Source: Desulfospira joergensenii DSM 10085
GTDB taxonomy: Bacteria; Desulfobacterota; Desulfobacteria; Desulfobacterales; Desulfobacteraceae
Reading direction: 5' to 3'
DNA: 64,000 nt
Assembly (NCBI RefSeq): GCF_000420085.1
Contig: NZ_ATUG01000002.1
Coordinates: 620,001-684,000, forward strand
Each line of letters begins with the position of its first letter. Positions within the stretch are counted from its first letter, which is position 1. Below, piece by piece: positions 50,386 through 60,650 of the stretch. Made by a program: the position numbers and the translations under genes. The notes beneath the pieces are model-generated. The model did not search any database, had not been told where the DNA came from, and worked only from the letters and a program-made list of their open reading frames with translations.

Positions 50386-50597
50386 AATGCTCTCCTTTGA
50401 GTTTGTCGTTACATTCGGTTTCGCCCTGCTCAAGGGTTGGTATGACTCAGGATGAATTGCAGAGCCTCAATTTTATCTACCAGATTCAGTGGGATTGTCA
50501 ATAGATCATTGCCGGACCGGGACAGGCCTTTGAATTTACTTTCCAGGACAAATGATTATACTTTAATCTCCGTCTTTACATTTTCGGTGAAATTTGA

Positions 50598-51704
50598 ATG
50601 CTTGAAATGGTGGCGAAAATCATGATTGAAAACAAAAAATTGGGAGAATTCATAGAGACCATTCAGGACAATTGCGACATCTCAGATGCGGCAGGATCCG
50701 GGATTTTTTCCATCTGCGGCATGGCCCTGCGCCTCAGGGATCTCAGCAAATGGGAAAAGGGCCTCAAGCCCTGGGAGGAAAATGATCCTGAAGAGCTTCT
50801 GAACTGGATCGACCTCAAGGAGCAGTTATGGGAAAAGACCGAAGAACTGGACTTTAAGCCCCTGCCCTTACTGGGCAGAGAATATGATCCCTTTGATACC
50901 CATTCAATAAATCAGGCCCTGTCCCCTTTTCACCTTTTTTACGGGGCAGGATATGCCCATTCTCTGAAGCCCACATTCTTTTTAGCCGGGATAGAGAAAA
51001 TCTATGATTTGGACGGCACCCCCGTCATTCTCCTGGGCCGGGAGCTGGTCCGGGATCTTCTCACCATCCCTGCATTGAACCAGGATGGCGCCATTCTGAT
51101 CCGCAGGGATGCTGCCGGACTCTTTTTATGGGACCAGATGGTTTACCTCAAGAAATCCGGCCAGCGATTTCTCCGTTTGGGCCTAAGGCACTGCGGCCTG
51201 CCTGATTTCGGAATCGAAAGCCGGAAACTCCATTTCCAGTCCATCCTGTCCGTCCAGGAGCAGACCTATATCCATCATGAGATCGGGGAAATAAGAGACC
51301 GGGTGTTTGATCATCAGGTCTTCAGGGAGATCGTTTCTGAATTTCCCCGGACTCCGGTGGAACTCCTGGCCAGGACGGTAAAGGATCTTCTGGCCGATAC
51401 CGGACCCCAGGGCACGCTTAAAGATATAATCGCAACGAAAAACATCACCCGGCTCGGATTGTATGCGGCCTTCCAGGACGGCCTTTTCCGTCCTCTCTTT
51501 CCCCGGCTCCGCCCGGCCGTTGAAAGATTTGCATCGGACCGGGATTGGGAGGGGATAGAAGAGGCAAGGCAGGAAGGATTTCAAACCGCACGTCAGTATG
51601 CCGGGGATCTTACGGCCATGTTCTGTGAAAATCCGGGCAGGGAAAACCTGCCCCTGGTGGAAACGCAGATAAAGGAAAGGCTTTTGCAGCCCCTGGGCGT
51701 ATAA
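50598..51704 (+). CDS. Hypothetical protein, possibly Sfum_1244 family
   Basis: This is a 368-residue soluble protein. The N-terminus has IQDNCDISDAAGSGIFSIC then LRLRDLSKWEKGLKPWEE, which I associate from memory with the Sfum_1244 family of Desulfobacterota and related bacteria. The central part is alpha/beta with FHLFYGAGYAHSLKPTFFLA; the C-terminus is helical with KDIIATKNITRLGLYAAFQDG. No catalytic motif is evident. GGTGAAATTTGA lies before the ATG. The gene is monocistronic. Confidence 0.7.
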   Translation: MLEMVAKIMIENKKLGEFIETIQDNCDISDAAGSGIFSICGMALRLRDLSKWEKGLKPWEENDPEELLNWIDLKEQLWEKTEELDFKPLPLLGREYDPFDTHSINQALSPFHLFYGAGYAHSLKPTFFLAGIEKIYDLDGTPVILLGRELVRDLLTIPALNQDGAILIRRDAAGLFLWDQMVYLKKSGQRFLRLGLRHCGLPDFGIESRKLHFQSILSVQEQTYIHHEIGEIRDRVFDHQVFREIVSEFPRTPVELLARTVKDLLADTGPQGTLKDIIATKNITRLGLYAAFQDGLFRPLFPRLRPAVERFASDRDWEGIEEARQEGFQTARQYAGDLTAMFCENPGRENLPLVETQIKERLLQPLGV

Positions 51705-51722
51705 TGATTTATCATGCTTTTC

Positions 51723-51752
51723 TTGACAAAAAGCCTCTTTCTATCCTATGGT
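51723..51752 (+). promoter_or_regulatory. Candidate promoter for the lipoprotein hydrolase gene
   Basis: TTGACA at 51723-51728 and TATGGT at 51747-51752 are 18 bases apart. The -35 is perfect, the -10 matches TATAAT at four of six positions. Confidence 0.4.
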
Positions 51753-51862
51753 CACAATAGGATTCTCCCGGCCGGAAAGACAGTCGGTTTCCTCCCACAT
51801 CTCCATGAAGACCGGCCGGGATTCAGTCTCTCGAAACCTTTTATCATTCAGAGGTGAACAAG

Positions 51863-53209
51863 ATGCTCAGATTCAAAATAAAAAGGATATTTGTTCTTTT
51901 ATTGCTCTTTTTATTGCTTGCCGCATGTGCTTCGAAAGATCCATGGTTACAGGAGACAGGCAGAGCCGCCGGCGTTCCCTCTGATCAAAATCAGCCTTTT
52001 GGCCGGTATATTGAAGAGAGCAGGAAAAATATAGAAGAGATCCTTGCCGCACGCCGATTCCCCAACGGCAAAAGCCCCTATCTCGGTGGATATTCCGCTG
52101 CCCAGGCAGCAAAAATGAGGGCCCCCTTTGAAATCCTTTCGGAACAAGGCGATACATGCCAAAACGGCGGCCTTGGCAAAGGCAAGGGATTTCTTCTCAT
52201 TCATGGCCTTACCGATTCCCCCTATCTCATGCGCAGTATTGCGGCATCTCTGCATAAAGCCTATCCCTGCGGGGTTATCCGGGCAGTCCTGCTGCCGGGC
52301 CACGGCACGGTTGCAGGGGACTCCCTGAAGATGAAGCATGAAGACTGGATGGCCATTACCGACTATGGTGTCCGCAGCTTCGAGAAGATGGAGTCCATTT
52401 CAGATCTCTACCTGGTGGGTTTTTCCACCGGCACGGCACTTGCGATCCGGCAATTGCAGGATGGGAGCAAAAGCACCAAAATAAAAGGACTGATCCTGCT
52501 CTCTACGGCGGTCAAGGCCAAGGATCGGGCCGCCTTTCTCAGTCCTTACCTGCGTTGGGTGAAAGACTGGCTCAGCACATTCGAGGAAAGAGATGCTGCA
52601 CGATACGAATCCTTCTCCGTCAATGCAGGTGCTGAATTCTATTTGCTCACCCGTGATATCATAAAGAGCCGATATACTGTAGAAGTTCCAGTGTTGATGG
52701 CCGTCAGCGCCGACGATGAAACAATCGATGCTGCCGCCGCCCGGCAGTTTTTCTGCAATCGGACAACCTCCCAAAGGCGGTCCCTGATCTGGTATGCCTC
52801 CCGTCATGGGGAAAAAAACATTGATCCCCCCTGCAGTGATATCAAGGAAATCCAACTCGGTCCGGTGGACCGGGATTTTAGAGGAACAGGATATCGATTC
52901 GCCAACTACGCCCATACCGCGCTTTCCATGAGCCCTGCAGATCCCCATTATGGTGTGGGGGGCCATTATCATAATTGCAAATCCTATGAAGAAAAATCGG
53001 ATACTGAAGATTTTGACAACTGCCAGAAAGGTTCGGCCATGACCATTTTCGGAGAAAAAGATATTGCCTCTAAAGAAGCGAAAAAAGAGCTGAACTATGA
53101 TTATTGGAGAAGGGGAACCTTTAATCCGGACTACCCGCGGCTGGAGAGGGCCATTGTCTGTTTTGCCGATGAAAACTGCGACCTCAAGAAAGCTCTGGAT
53201 GACCGGTAA
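51863..53209 (+). CDS. Lipoprotein alpha/beta hydrolase
   Basis: This is a 448-residue lipoprotein. The ATG at 51863 follows AGAGGTGA; a GTG at 51854 is less likely. The lipobox is LLLAACAS. The hydrolase fold is clear: FLLIHGLTDSPYLMR (oxyanion region), LLPGHGTVAG, and VGFSTGTAL with the nucleophile Ser in the GxSxG-like elbow. VLMAVSADDETID carries the acid region, and a His occurs near NYAHTALSM. It is probably an envelope carboxylesterase or lipase. Base composition appears lower in GC than in its neighbours, hinting at transfer. The 265 bases after it hold only an unconvincing 67-codon frame. Confidence 0.85.
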   Translation: MLRFKIKRIFVLLLLFLLLAACASKDPWLQETGRAAGVPSDQNQPFGRYIEESRKNIEEILAARRFPNGKSPYLGGYSAAQAAKMRAPFEILSEQGDTCQNGGLGKGKGFLLIHGLTDSPYLMRSIAASLHKAYPCGVIRAVLLPGHGTVAGDSLKMKHEDWMAITDYGVRSFEKMESISDLYLVGFSTGTALAIRQLQDGSKSTKIKGLILLSTAVKAKDRAAFLSPYLRWVKDWLSTFEERDAARYESFSVNAGAEFYLLTRDIIKSRYTVEVPVLMAVSADDETIDAAAARQFFCNRTTSQRRSLIWYASRHGEKNIDPPCSDIKEIQLGPVDRDFRGTGYRFANYAHTALSMSPADPHYGVGGHYHNCKSYEEKSDTEDFDNCQKGSAMTIFGEKDIASKEAKKELNYDYWRRGTFNPDYPRLERAIVCFADENCDLKKALDDR

Positions 53210-53474
53210 GGGGAAGAGGAATGAAGGAACGCCCATACTCGACATCAAGAAAAAAATCCGCAGGTAAAAACCCCTTATGGCTTCCCCATTCGTTTTTTAA
53301 ACCCATAATAAGTATTCGGAATTTTTATTGCGTCAGTCAAAGATTTGAGGAACCAAGTGATTTCAACCCGGCACTGGACTCTTTTTCTTACCAATCCCGG
53401 ATTTCCAATCAAATGGGAATTTGATTTCCCTCTAGATTTTTCTTTTCTTTTTGCCCAATAGTGGAGTATCTTGC

Positions 53475-54623
53475 ATGGCTATGAAAACTCAAACATTTGA
53501 TACCCCCAGGGTATTGCTCATCTCCCTGTCCCATTTTGTCCATGATGTCTACACCAGTTTTTTATCCCCTCTTTTGCCCTTGATCATTGAAAAGCTGTCC
53601 CTGACCCTGAGCCAGGCCGGACTTTTGTCAACGGTCATGCAGATCCCGGCCCTTTTGAATCCCTTTATCGGCCTGTTTGCCGATAATCGGGGCCTGGCAA
53701 GGTGGCTGGTGATCCTGGCTCCGACCCTGACGGCTCTGCCCATGTCTTTTCTGGGACTGGTCCCTTCCTATGGAATGCTCCTGGTCCTGGTTTTTTTTAC
53801 CGGTATTTCCGTTGCCCTGTACCATGTTCCTGCCCCGGTCCTGGTGGCCGGGTATTCGGGAATCCGGAAAGGGCGGGGCATGAGCTTTTTCATGACCGGA
53901 GGAGAATCGGCCCGGGCCCTTGGTCCCATATTTGCCGTAGGGGCGGTCTCCTTGTTGGGCCTGGATAATTTCCACTATGTCGTCGTTTTTGCCCTGCTTA
54001 CCTCCATCCTGCTCTGGTTTTCCCTGGAAAGGGAGGAGGAGAAAACCGTGGTGAAACGGAAGGGCTCCCTGAAAAATACCTACAGGGAAATCCGCCATGT
54101 GTTCAATCCCCTTTGCGGGATTCTGGTGGCAAGGGCATTCATGCACGCCTCCATGGGCATGTTTCTTACCGTATTTATCGAGCGGGAGACCGGCAGTCTC
54201 TGGTACGGGGGCGCCGCCCTTGCCCTCTACGAGACCCTGGGGGTGGCCGGGGTGTTGTCCGCCGGCACCCTGTCGGACCGGCTGGGCAGAAGGCGGGTGC
54301 TGTTCTGGGCTCTGATCACGGCGCCGGCTGCCATTCTGCTCTTTGTTTTTACCGGCGGGTTCATCAAGATTCTCATGCTTTTGATCACGGGATTCTCCGT
54401 ATTGTCCACCACCCCGGTGATGCTGGCCATTATCCAGGAGAACGCCGGTCACAATCCCTCGGCGGCCAACGGCCTGTTCATGATGGCCTCTTTTGCCGCC
54501 CGCTCCTTTGCTGTGGTCCTGGTGGGCGGCATCGGAGATCTGGCAGGAATGGAGAGTATGTTTACCGTTAGCGCGGGGATCGGTTTTCTGGCCCTTCCCT
54601 TTTTAATGAGGCTTGAACCCTAG
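53475..54623 (+). CDS. MFS transporter, fosmidomycin-resistance-like
   Basis: This is a 382-residue membrane protein with 12 likely transmembrane helices. The start at 53475 has GGAG eight bases upstream. SHFVHDVYTSFLSPLLPLI, SLTLSQAGLLSTVMQIPALL and GMSFFMTGGESARALGPIF correspond to the Fsr group of drug exporters. SDRLGRRRVLF is the cytoplasmic MFS loop. The substrate is unknown. The gene is followed after 12 bases by the DUF4438 gene, so the two are probably co-transcribed. Confidence 0.88.
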   Translation: MAMKTQTFDTPRVLLISLSHFVHDVYTSFLSPLLPLIIEKLSLTLSQAGLLSTVMQIPALLNPFIGLFADNRGLARWLVILAPTLTALPMSFLGLVPSYGMLLVLVFFTGISVALYHVPAPVLVAGYSGIRKGRGMSFFMTGGESARALGPIFAVGAVSLLGLDNFHYVVVFALLTSILLWFSLEREEEKTVVKRKGSLKNTYREIRHVFNPLCGILVARAFMHASMGMFLTVFIERETGSLWYGGAALALYETLGVAGVLSAGTLSDRLGRRRVLFWALITAPAAILLFVFTGGFIKILMLLITGFSVLSTTPVMLAIIQENAGHNPSAANGLFMMASFAARSFAVVLVGGIGDLAGMESMFTVSAGIGFLALPFLMRLEP

Positions 54624-54635
54624 GAGGAGAAAATC

Positions 54636-55532
54636 ATGCTCAAGACCAATAAGGACAAAATCGTTGAAATGCTTCTTCCCTGCAAACCCGGACCGCCAAG
54701 GGTGGGGCCGGGGTGGAAGGTGGACCACCTGGGAAAACCCTTTCTTCTGCCCGGCATCGGGGGGATTACCCTGAACGTCCAGGTGGGGGACCCGGCATTC
54801 GGCCTGGCCGGGGACCATATCGAACCCGGGGTATCCTGTACGGCCAATGCGGACAAGCCCAATGATTTTCCCAATAATTCCCTCCAGATCCTGTCCTGTG
54901 TGGGCAATGAAGCCAGGATCGTATCCGGGGAGGCCAAGGGAAAAACCGGTACGGTGATTGGCCACCACGGGGGATCCGAACATATTATCGTGGATTTTGC
55001 CCGGAAGATAAAGGCTGTGATGAGCTATGATGACAATATCCTGGTCCGGGCCATGGGCCAGGGGCTTGAGCTTATGGACTATCCGGATATCAAGCTTTTC
55101 AACCTCTCCCCGGATCTGCTGGAAAAGATGAAGGTCGTTGTGGGAAAAAAAGGAGTGTTACAGGTTCCCGTCACCACCATGGTGCCGGCCCCCTGCATGG
55201 GATCCGGCGTGGGAAGGGCCCATGTGGGCGCCGGGGACTATGATGTCATGACTTCGGATCCGGGAACGGTAAAAAAATACGGCCTGGACAGGATGAGATT
55301 CGGAGATATCGTGGCCCTCATGGACCATGACAACTCCTTTGGCCGGGCCTATGTAAAGGGGGCGGTGAGCATCGGCATCGTGGTCCATTCCGACTGCCGC
55401 CTGGCCGGCCACGGCCCGGGGATCTCCACCCTCATGACCTGCCCGAAAAAGGGCCTGGAGCCTGTGCTCGATCCCGGGGCCAATATTGCAGATCTTTTCG
55501 GGATCGGCACCCGGATAGAATCGGGAGGCTAG
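54636..55532 (+). CDS. DUF4438-family protein
   Basis: This is a 298-residue protein. Blocks such as [60 protein letters not shown] and [17 protein letters not shown] match the DUF4438 family as I remember it, found in archaea and anaerobic bacteria without a known activity. The many conserved G, D and H residues suggest a metal-dependent enzyme. AGGAGGAGAAAATC precedes the start. Co-transcription with the exporter gene suggests a link to an exported or imported metabolite. Confidence 0.8.
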   Translation: MLKTNKDKIVEMLLPCKPGPPRVGPGWKVDHLGKPFLLPGIGGITLNVQVGDPAFGLAGDHIEPGVSCTANADKPNDFPNNSLQILSCVGNEARIVSGEAKGKTGTVIGHHGGSEHIIVDFARKIKAVMSYDDNILVRAMGQGLELMDYPDIKLFNLSPDLLEKMKVVVGKKGVLQVPVTTMVPAPCMGSGVGRAHVGAGDYDVMTSDPGTVKKYGLDRMRFGDIVALMDHDNSFGRAYVKGAVSIGIVVHSDCRLAGHGPGISTLMTCPKKGLEPVLDPGANIADLFGIGTRIESGG

Positions 55533-55855
55533 TAGGTGACTGCCTCTGAATACTCTATCCCGTACCCGTATTGTCCCCCTGGATAGGAGGTGCCCAGCTC
55601 GTCGGACCATCTGACATAGCCGGTGTACTTATCGTACTTTTCAAAGCCGCCGGACCTGGGATCGTAATTTCTGATTTTAATGTAAACGTGCTGGCCCACA
55701 TCCATCTCTTCGCTGGTTTCCAGGCACATACCTCCCCTGCTGTAATTGTTCAGCCGGGCCGGGAATGCCAGGTCCTGATTATCATGCCGGTACAGATCCA
55801 GAACCGTCCTGGAGGCATGTCTTTCATATTGGCGTTTTTCAGAGGAATTTTCCAT
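55529..55855 (-). CDS. PilZ-domain protein
   Basis: This is a 108-residue single-domain protein. The c-di-GMP-binding pattern is present: [13 protein letters not shown] near residues 6-18 (RxxxR) and [12 protein letters not shown] near 37-48 (D/NxSxxG). It ends with a beta barrel ([20 protein letters not shown]). It should bind cyclic di-GMP and pass the signal to a motility or adhesion partner. It is convergent with the DUF4438 gene, overlapping by four bases. Confidence 0.9.
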   Translation of the reverse strand: MENSSEKRQYERHASRTVLDLYRHDNQDLAFPARLNNYSRGGMCLETSEEMDVGQHVYIKIRNYDPRSGGFEKYDKYTGYVRWSDELGTSYPGGQYGYGIEYSEAVTY

Positions 55856-56091
55856 GGCGGACTCCTTAAGGGATTAAAATTTGCAACACAAGATCCCTGT
55901 GAAGCGGAATTCATATCCGGAACCCCGTGCATCAATTGTTCGGAGGTGTCCGGATTTTATAATATCTTATAATGAATGTATACACCGGTATGGCATTGGC
56001 AAGGGGGGATCTTGATCTTTATTGGTTTAAAAATTACAGAATCCTGATATAATGGCTTTTCTTGAATATCAATTTTTCAAAGGATACAAAT

Positions 56092-57297
56092 TTGAACATC
56101 GCCAGAAAGAGCATCCTGGAAAAGGGCAGGGGCAGGACAAGAAAGCTTGCCAAACTTGAGTATTTATATGAAAAAGAATCCCTTTATTTTGTCCAGGCAG
56201 CCGAGAGCGTCAAGGACCTGGTTCTGGAAGAGCTTAAGAATCTGAACGGACAGGATCTGAAACCGGTTTTCAGGGGGGTCTGGTTTAAGGCTTCAAAGGC
56301 CGATTTTTACAGGATCGTGTATGGCTCAAGACTGGTATCCCGGGTTCTGGCCCCCTTGGCAACCTTCCCCTGCCGGGACAAGGATGATCTTTACAAGGCG
56401 GCCAAAAAAATTCACTGGGAAGAGTTTCTGACCCTGAAAACCACCTTTTCCATCAATGCCAATGTTTCCGAATCCAGCATCACCCATTCCAATTTCGCAG
56501 GGCTGAGGGTAAAGGATGCCATTGCCGATTATTTCCGGGACAGGACCAATAAAAGACCCAGCGTGGATGCCCATGATCCTTATATCATGATAAATCTCCA
56601 TATTCACAGGGATGTGGCCACCCTGTCCATTGACGCCTCGGGCGGGCCTCTGCACAAGCGGGGATACCGGGAGGAGACCGTGGCCGCTCCCATGCAGGAA
56701 ACCGTGGCCGCCGCCATTGTCCGGCTCAGCGGCTGGGACGGGTCCCTTCCGCTCTACGACCCCATGTGCGGCTCCGGAACCCTTCTCTGCGAAGCCCTGA
56801 TGAGCTATTGCCGGGTGCCGGCCCAGGTATTCAGAACCGGGTTCGGGTTTGAACGGCTCCCGGATTTTGATCCGGACCTCTGGGAAAGGGTGAAAGCCGA
56901 AGCCCGGGAGGCCATCCTTGCCCTTCCTGAGAATCTTCTGATGGGCAGCGATATCTCGGAACATTCGGTTCATGCGGCCAGAACCAATCTCATGGGGCTT
57001 CACCACGGCGGCAGGGTGGAAATCCAGGTAAAGGACTTCCAGGAAATCCCGGCCATTGAAAACAGCCTGATCCTTACCAATCCCCCCTACGGCATCCGGA
57101 TGGGCAAGGGACAGGACATGAACCTTTTTTATCAGAAATTCGGCATGTTCCTGCGGGAACGCTGCCGGGGCAGCCAGGCCTATGTCTATTTCGGGGAACC
57201 CAGGTTCATCAAGAAAATGCCCCTGGCCCCGTCCTGGAAAAGACCCCTGAAAATCGGGGGACTCGACGGAAAACTCGTGAAGTATGAACTCTATTGA
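56092..57297 (+). CDS. THUMP-domain RNA methyltransferase (RlmL/YpsC-like)
   Basis: This is a 401-residue protein. The TTG at 56092 is preferred over TTG 56062 because AAAGGA lies eight bases upstream. The THUMP domain is in the first half (YFVQAAESVKDLVLEEL; DFYRIVYGSRL). The methyltransferase domain has LPLYDPMCGSGTLLCEALM (SAM motif I) and LILTNPPYGIRMG, the NPPY motif of N2-guanine methyltransferases. It probably methylates a guanine in 23S rRNA (RlmL-N type) . It overlaps the next small gene's upstream region and may be co-transcribed with it. Confidence 0.92.
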   Translation: MNIARKSILEKGRGRTRKLAKLEYLYEKESLYFVQAAESVKDLVLEELKNLNGQDLKPVFRGVWFKASKADFYRIVYGSRLVSRVLAPLATFPCRDKDDLYKAAKKIHWEEFLTLKTTFSINANVSESSITHSNFAGLRVKDAIADYFRDRTNKRPSVDAHDPYIMINLHIHRDVATLSIDASGGPLHKRGYREETVAAPMQETVAAAIVRLSGWDGSLPLYDPMCGSGTLLCEALMSYCRVPAQVFRTGFGFERLPDFDPDLWERVKAEAREAILALPENLLMGSDISEHSVHAARTNLMGLHHGGRVEIQVKDFQEIPAIENSLILTNPPYGIRMGKGQDMNLFYQKFGMFLRERCRGSQAYVYFGEPRFIKKMPLAPSWKRPLKIGGLDGKLVKYELY

Positions 57298-57314
57298 ACC
57301 GGATCTTGAATCAA

Positions 57315-57479
57315 ATGGGAAAAAATTCTGCAAATCCATATACCTGCAACGAGTACCGGGAGGAGATGATCCTCCTGGGGCTGAGAACAAGGCTGGCCCA
57401 AAAGGAGATCACCTCCGAGGAAAGGGATAAAATCCTGGCGGAAATCGCTGAAGTCGAAAAAAAGATGGGCCTTGACTGA
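57315..57479 (+). CDS. Small conserved-looking helical protein
   Basis: This is a 54-residue protein. ATG 57315 is chosen over TTG 57294; the ribosome site is weak. The sequence NPYTCNEYREEMILLGLR followed by a helical hairpin (RLAQKEITSEERDKILAEI) looks like a coiled pair of helices. The function is unknown. It lies directly after the THUMP methyltransferase gene and 52 bases before the large PEP/pyruvate-binding gene. Confidence 0.6.
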   Translation: MGKNSANPYTCNEYREEMILLGLRTRLAQKEITSEERDKILAEIAEVEKKMGLD

Positions 57480-57531
57480 CGCATTTGATTTTGCAAGGCT
57501 GGAATGAATCTTATATTGATGAGGGTAAAGC

Positions 57532-60500
57532 ATGGAAGATCTCCAAAACCGGCCCCAGTCTCCGTCCATCAAGATCTACCATGAACTTATGGCCTCCAAA
57601 GTGGGGGATATCCTTCTGGTTTCCTGCCCCTATGACGCCTTTATCATGGAAGAGGAAGGCCGGCTTTCCAACAGGATCATCACCGAATACAAGGGGCTCA
57701 ACCTGTCCAAGCCCCCCCGCCTGACCTGGGCTTCTTCCGCAGCCGAGGCCTTTGAATACCTGGATGCAAAAAAGTTCGACCTTATCATGGCCATGCCCAG
57801 CCTGGACGGCATTGATGTCTACACCTTTGCCGAACAGGTCAGGGAAAAATATGAAAGCCTGCCCTTTTTCATGCTGCTCCATGATACCTGCGACGTGGAC
57901 CATTATATCTGTGCCGACACGGGCACGGCCATTGCTCGGACCTATATATGGGGGGGGAACGCCGACCTGCTCCTGGCCATTATCAAGAATTTTGAAGATG
58001 AGATGAATGTGGGGTTTGACACAAGCAAGGCCCAAGTCAGGGTGATCATCATGGTGGAGGATTCCCCCTACCATTATTCCTCTCTTCTGCCCGTCCTCTA
58101 CAAACAGATCGTGCTCCAGACCCAGTCCGTGATCGAAGAGTCCATCAACGAAGAACACCGGCTGTTGAAGATGAGGGGCCGGCCCAAGATCCTGGTGGCC
58201 CATACCTATGAAGAGGCCATGGCGCTCTATGAAAAGTATAAGCCCTATGTGCTTTCCGTACTTTCGGATATGCGTTATCCCAGGAATGGCCGGGAGGATG
58301 ACTCTGCCGGTTATAAACTGCTGAAAAAAATCAAGTCCGAGGTTTCAGACTTGCCCGTTCTTGTTCTCAGTACCGAGGAACGGGCCCGGGAAAAGGCAGA
58401 CCAGATTCCGGCGGTTTTCATCAATAAAACGTCAAGCAACCTCAACGATCAGATCAAGAGTTTTTTTGCGGGAAGCCTGGGGTTCGGGGCCTTTATCTTC
58501 AGGATGCCCAACGGGGAGGAGATCGCCCGGGCCAGTGATCTTCGGGCCATTGAAAAGATCATCATGGAGATTCCCGACGAAGCCATTGTCCGGCACGCAA
58601 GGAACAATGATTTTTCCAGGTGGCTCATGGCCCGGAGTGAAATTGATTTTGCCCTGAGTCTGAAAACTTACTCCATAGACGATTTTTCCGATCCCAATGC
58701 CCTGAAACGCTTTCTTGTGGACAGTCTCCGGACCAGACGCAGGGGCACCCGCCAGGGCCATGTCATTGATTTTGATTCCAAAAAGTTTGATCCGGACACG
58801 GATTTCATGAAAATCGGGACCGGCTCCCTGGGCGGAAAGGCCCGGGGGCTGGCCTTCATGGCCTGGCAGATCAAAAGGGATGACTCCCTGAGCCGCAGGT
58901 TTCCGGATGTGGATATCCGTATTCCCCAGACCTTTGTCATTTCCACGGAAGGGTTCAAAGCGTTTATAGAAAAAAACAACCTTTCCCGGCTTCTGGAAAC
59001 AGGCAAAGAACCGGAAGATGAAGATGTGATCCAGGCGTTTGCCCGGGCCGATTTTCCGGACCTGCTCCGGCAGAAACTGGGTGTCTACCTGGAAAATGTC
59101 CGGTACCCCATTGCGGTCCGTTCTTCCTCCCTTTTTGAGGATGCCCATTACCAGCCCTTTGCCGGTCTCTACAAGACCTATATGCTGCCCAATTCCGATC
59201 CCAGTCTGGAACGACGTTTGGACCGCCTGATCATGGCCATAAAGCTGGTCTACGCCTCCACCTATTTAAAGGCGCCCAGGTCCTATGCCAAAAGCACCAT
59301 GCACCGGACAGAGGACGAGGAGATGGCCGTCATCCTCCAGCAGCTTACCGGAATCAAGTACAAGGATTATTTTTATCCCTCCATTTCAGGGGTGGCCCAG
59401 TCCTATAATTTTTATCCCATCGGTCATCTCAAGGCAGAAGGCGGGATTTCCTATATTGCCCTGGGTTTGGGCAAGATCGTCATGGAAGGGGGACAGACCC
59501 TGCGGTTCTGCCCTGAACATCCCCAGTTCCTGCCCCAGTTTTCCATGGTGGAAGATATCCTGGAAAACTCGCAAAAATATTTTTACGCCTTAAAAACCGA
59601 TGAATTTCCCGAGCCGGATCAGTTTTTGTTAAAGACCTTTGAAGACCCGACACTGGCAAAGCTGGAGATCATGGACGCCAGGGAACATCCTGCGGTTCGT
59701 CATCTCTGCTCCACCTTTTACCCCCAGGACAATCGGATCCGGGACGGATTTTCCGATAAGGGATTTCCTGTTCTGACCTTTGCCAATATCCTCAAATACA
59801 GGTCTTTTCCCCTGGCCGAGATCCTGGCGGAAGTCACCCGGATGGGGAGCAAGTGGATGGGCTCTTCCGTGGAGGTGGAGTTTGCCGTGAACCTTCCCAT
59901 CCGACCCGGAGGGGAGGATACAGGGGAGAAGCCCGAGTTTTCCCTGCTCCAGATCAGGCCCATGGGACGGTATAAACAGAATCTGGGAGTCAAAATCACC
60001 AAGGAAGATATAAAAAAGGCATTCTGTTACTCCACCCGGTCCCTGGGCAACGGAGAATACAAGGATATCCATGACCTGGTCTATGTGGATCCGGAAACAT
60101 TTGACCCGGGAAAGACCGTCCAGATTACGGGCGAGATCAATAAGATCAATGCCAAGTTGAACAACCGGAAATACGTCCTTGTGGGCCCGGGAAGGTGGGG
60201 ATCATCCGACCGGTGGCTGGGTATTCCCGTTGTCTGGAACGATATTTCCAACGTGGGGGTGATGGTGGAGACCACCATTGAGAGCATCAAGGCGGATCCG
60301 TCCCAGGGATCCCATTTTTTCCAGAACATCACCTCCCTGGGCATCAGCTATATTACGGTTTCGGATAAGGGGGAGGATTTTATCGACTATGATTTTTTTA
60401 AATGCCGGGAATGTGATACCGAGACCACCTATTTAAAGCATATTCACTTTAAGGAGCCCATCCGGATCCTGGTGGACGGGAAGACCTCCCAGTCCGTCAT

Positions 60501-60567
60501 GATGCCCTATGTGCCCGGGGAGCCGGAGGATATCATGGAAGATATTCCGATCATTGAGACCGATTGA
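57532..60567 (+). CDS. PEP/pyruvate-binding-domain protein with receiver-like N-terminus
   Basis: This is a 1011-residue protein. Residues ~25-150 and ~175-320 resemble response-regulator receivers: KFDLIMAMPSLDGIDVY, VRVIIMVEDSPYHYSSLLPV, and SVLSDMRYPRNG with LPVLVLSTEERA. From ~425 the PPDK_N/PEP-synthase ATP-grasp region is clear (KIGTGSLGGKARGLAFM; YPIAVRSSSLFEDAHYQPFAGLY; LQQLTGIKYKDYFYP). LLQIRPMGRY is the end of the nucleotide-binding domain. The phosphohistidine domain and PEP-binding barrel of PEP synthase are missing, so it cannot be a normal PEP synthase. It may be an ATP-dependent phosphotransferase under signal control. The function is unknown. Confidence 0.85.
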   Translation: MEDLQNRPQSPSIKIYHELMASKVGDILLVSCPYDAFIMEEEGRLSNRIITEYKGLNLSKPPRLTWASSAAEAFEYLDAKKFDLIMAMPSLDGIDVYTFAEQVREKYESLPFFMLLHDTCDVDHYICADTGTAIARTYIWGGNADLLLAIIKNFEDEMNVGFDTSKAQVRVIIMVEDSPYHYSSLLPVLYKQIVLQTQSVIEESINEEHRLLKMRGRPKILVAHTYEEAMALYEKYKPYVLSVLSDMRYPRNGREDDSAGYKLLKKIKSEVSDLPVLVLSTEERAREKADQIPAVFINKTSSNLNDQIKSFFAGSLGFGAFIFRMPNGEEIARASDLRAIEKIIMEIPDEAIVRHARNNDFSRWLMARSEIDFALSLKTYSIDDFSDPNALKRFLVDSLRTRRRGTRQGHVIDFDSKKFDPDTDFMKIGTGSLGGKARGLAFMAWQIKRDDSLSRRFPDVDIRIPQTFVISTEGFKAFIEKNNLSRLLETGKEPEDEDVIQAFARADFPDLLRQKLGVYLENVRYPIAVRSSSLFEDAHYQPFAGLYKTYMLPNSDPSLERRLDRLIMAIKLVYASTYLKAPRSYAKSTMHRTEDEEMAVILQQLTGIKYKDYFYPSISGVAQSYNFYPIGHLKAEGGISYIALGLGKIVMEGGQTLRFCPEHPQFLPQFSMVEDILENSQKYFYALKTDEFPEPDQFLLKTFEDPTLAKLEIMDAREHPAVRHLCSTFYPQDNRIRDGFSDKGFPVLTFANILKYRSFPLAEILAEVTRMGSKWMGSSVEVEFAVNLPIRPGGEDTGEKPEFSLLQIRPMGRYKQNLGVKITKEDIKKAFCYSTRSLGNGEYKDIHDLVYVDPETFDPGKTVQITGEINKINAKLNNRKYVLVGPGRWGSSDRWLGIPVVWNDISNVGVMVETTIESIKADPSQGSHFFQNITSLGISYITVSDKGEDFIDYDFFKCRECDTETTYLKHIHFKEPIRILVDGKTSQSVMMPYVPGEPEDIMEDIPIIETD

Positions 60568-60650
60568 CCGCAACCCGGGACGCTTCTTGCGGAAGAACGG
60601 GACAGGGCTTGAAAAGGGCTGATAAATAAGGGGAAAGCAGGGGCTGAATT

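Noticed and set aside
53221..53424. A 67-codon frame between the lipoprotein hydrolase and the MFS gene.
   Set aside because: Composition is not gene-like and no homology or ribosome site stands out; kept as non-coding.
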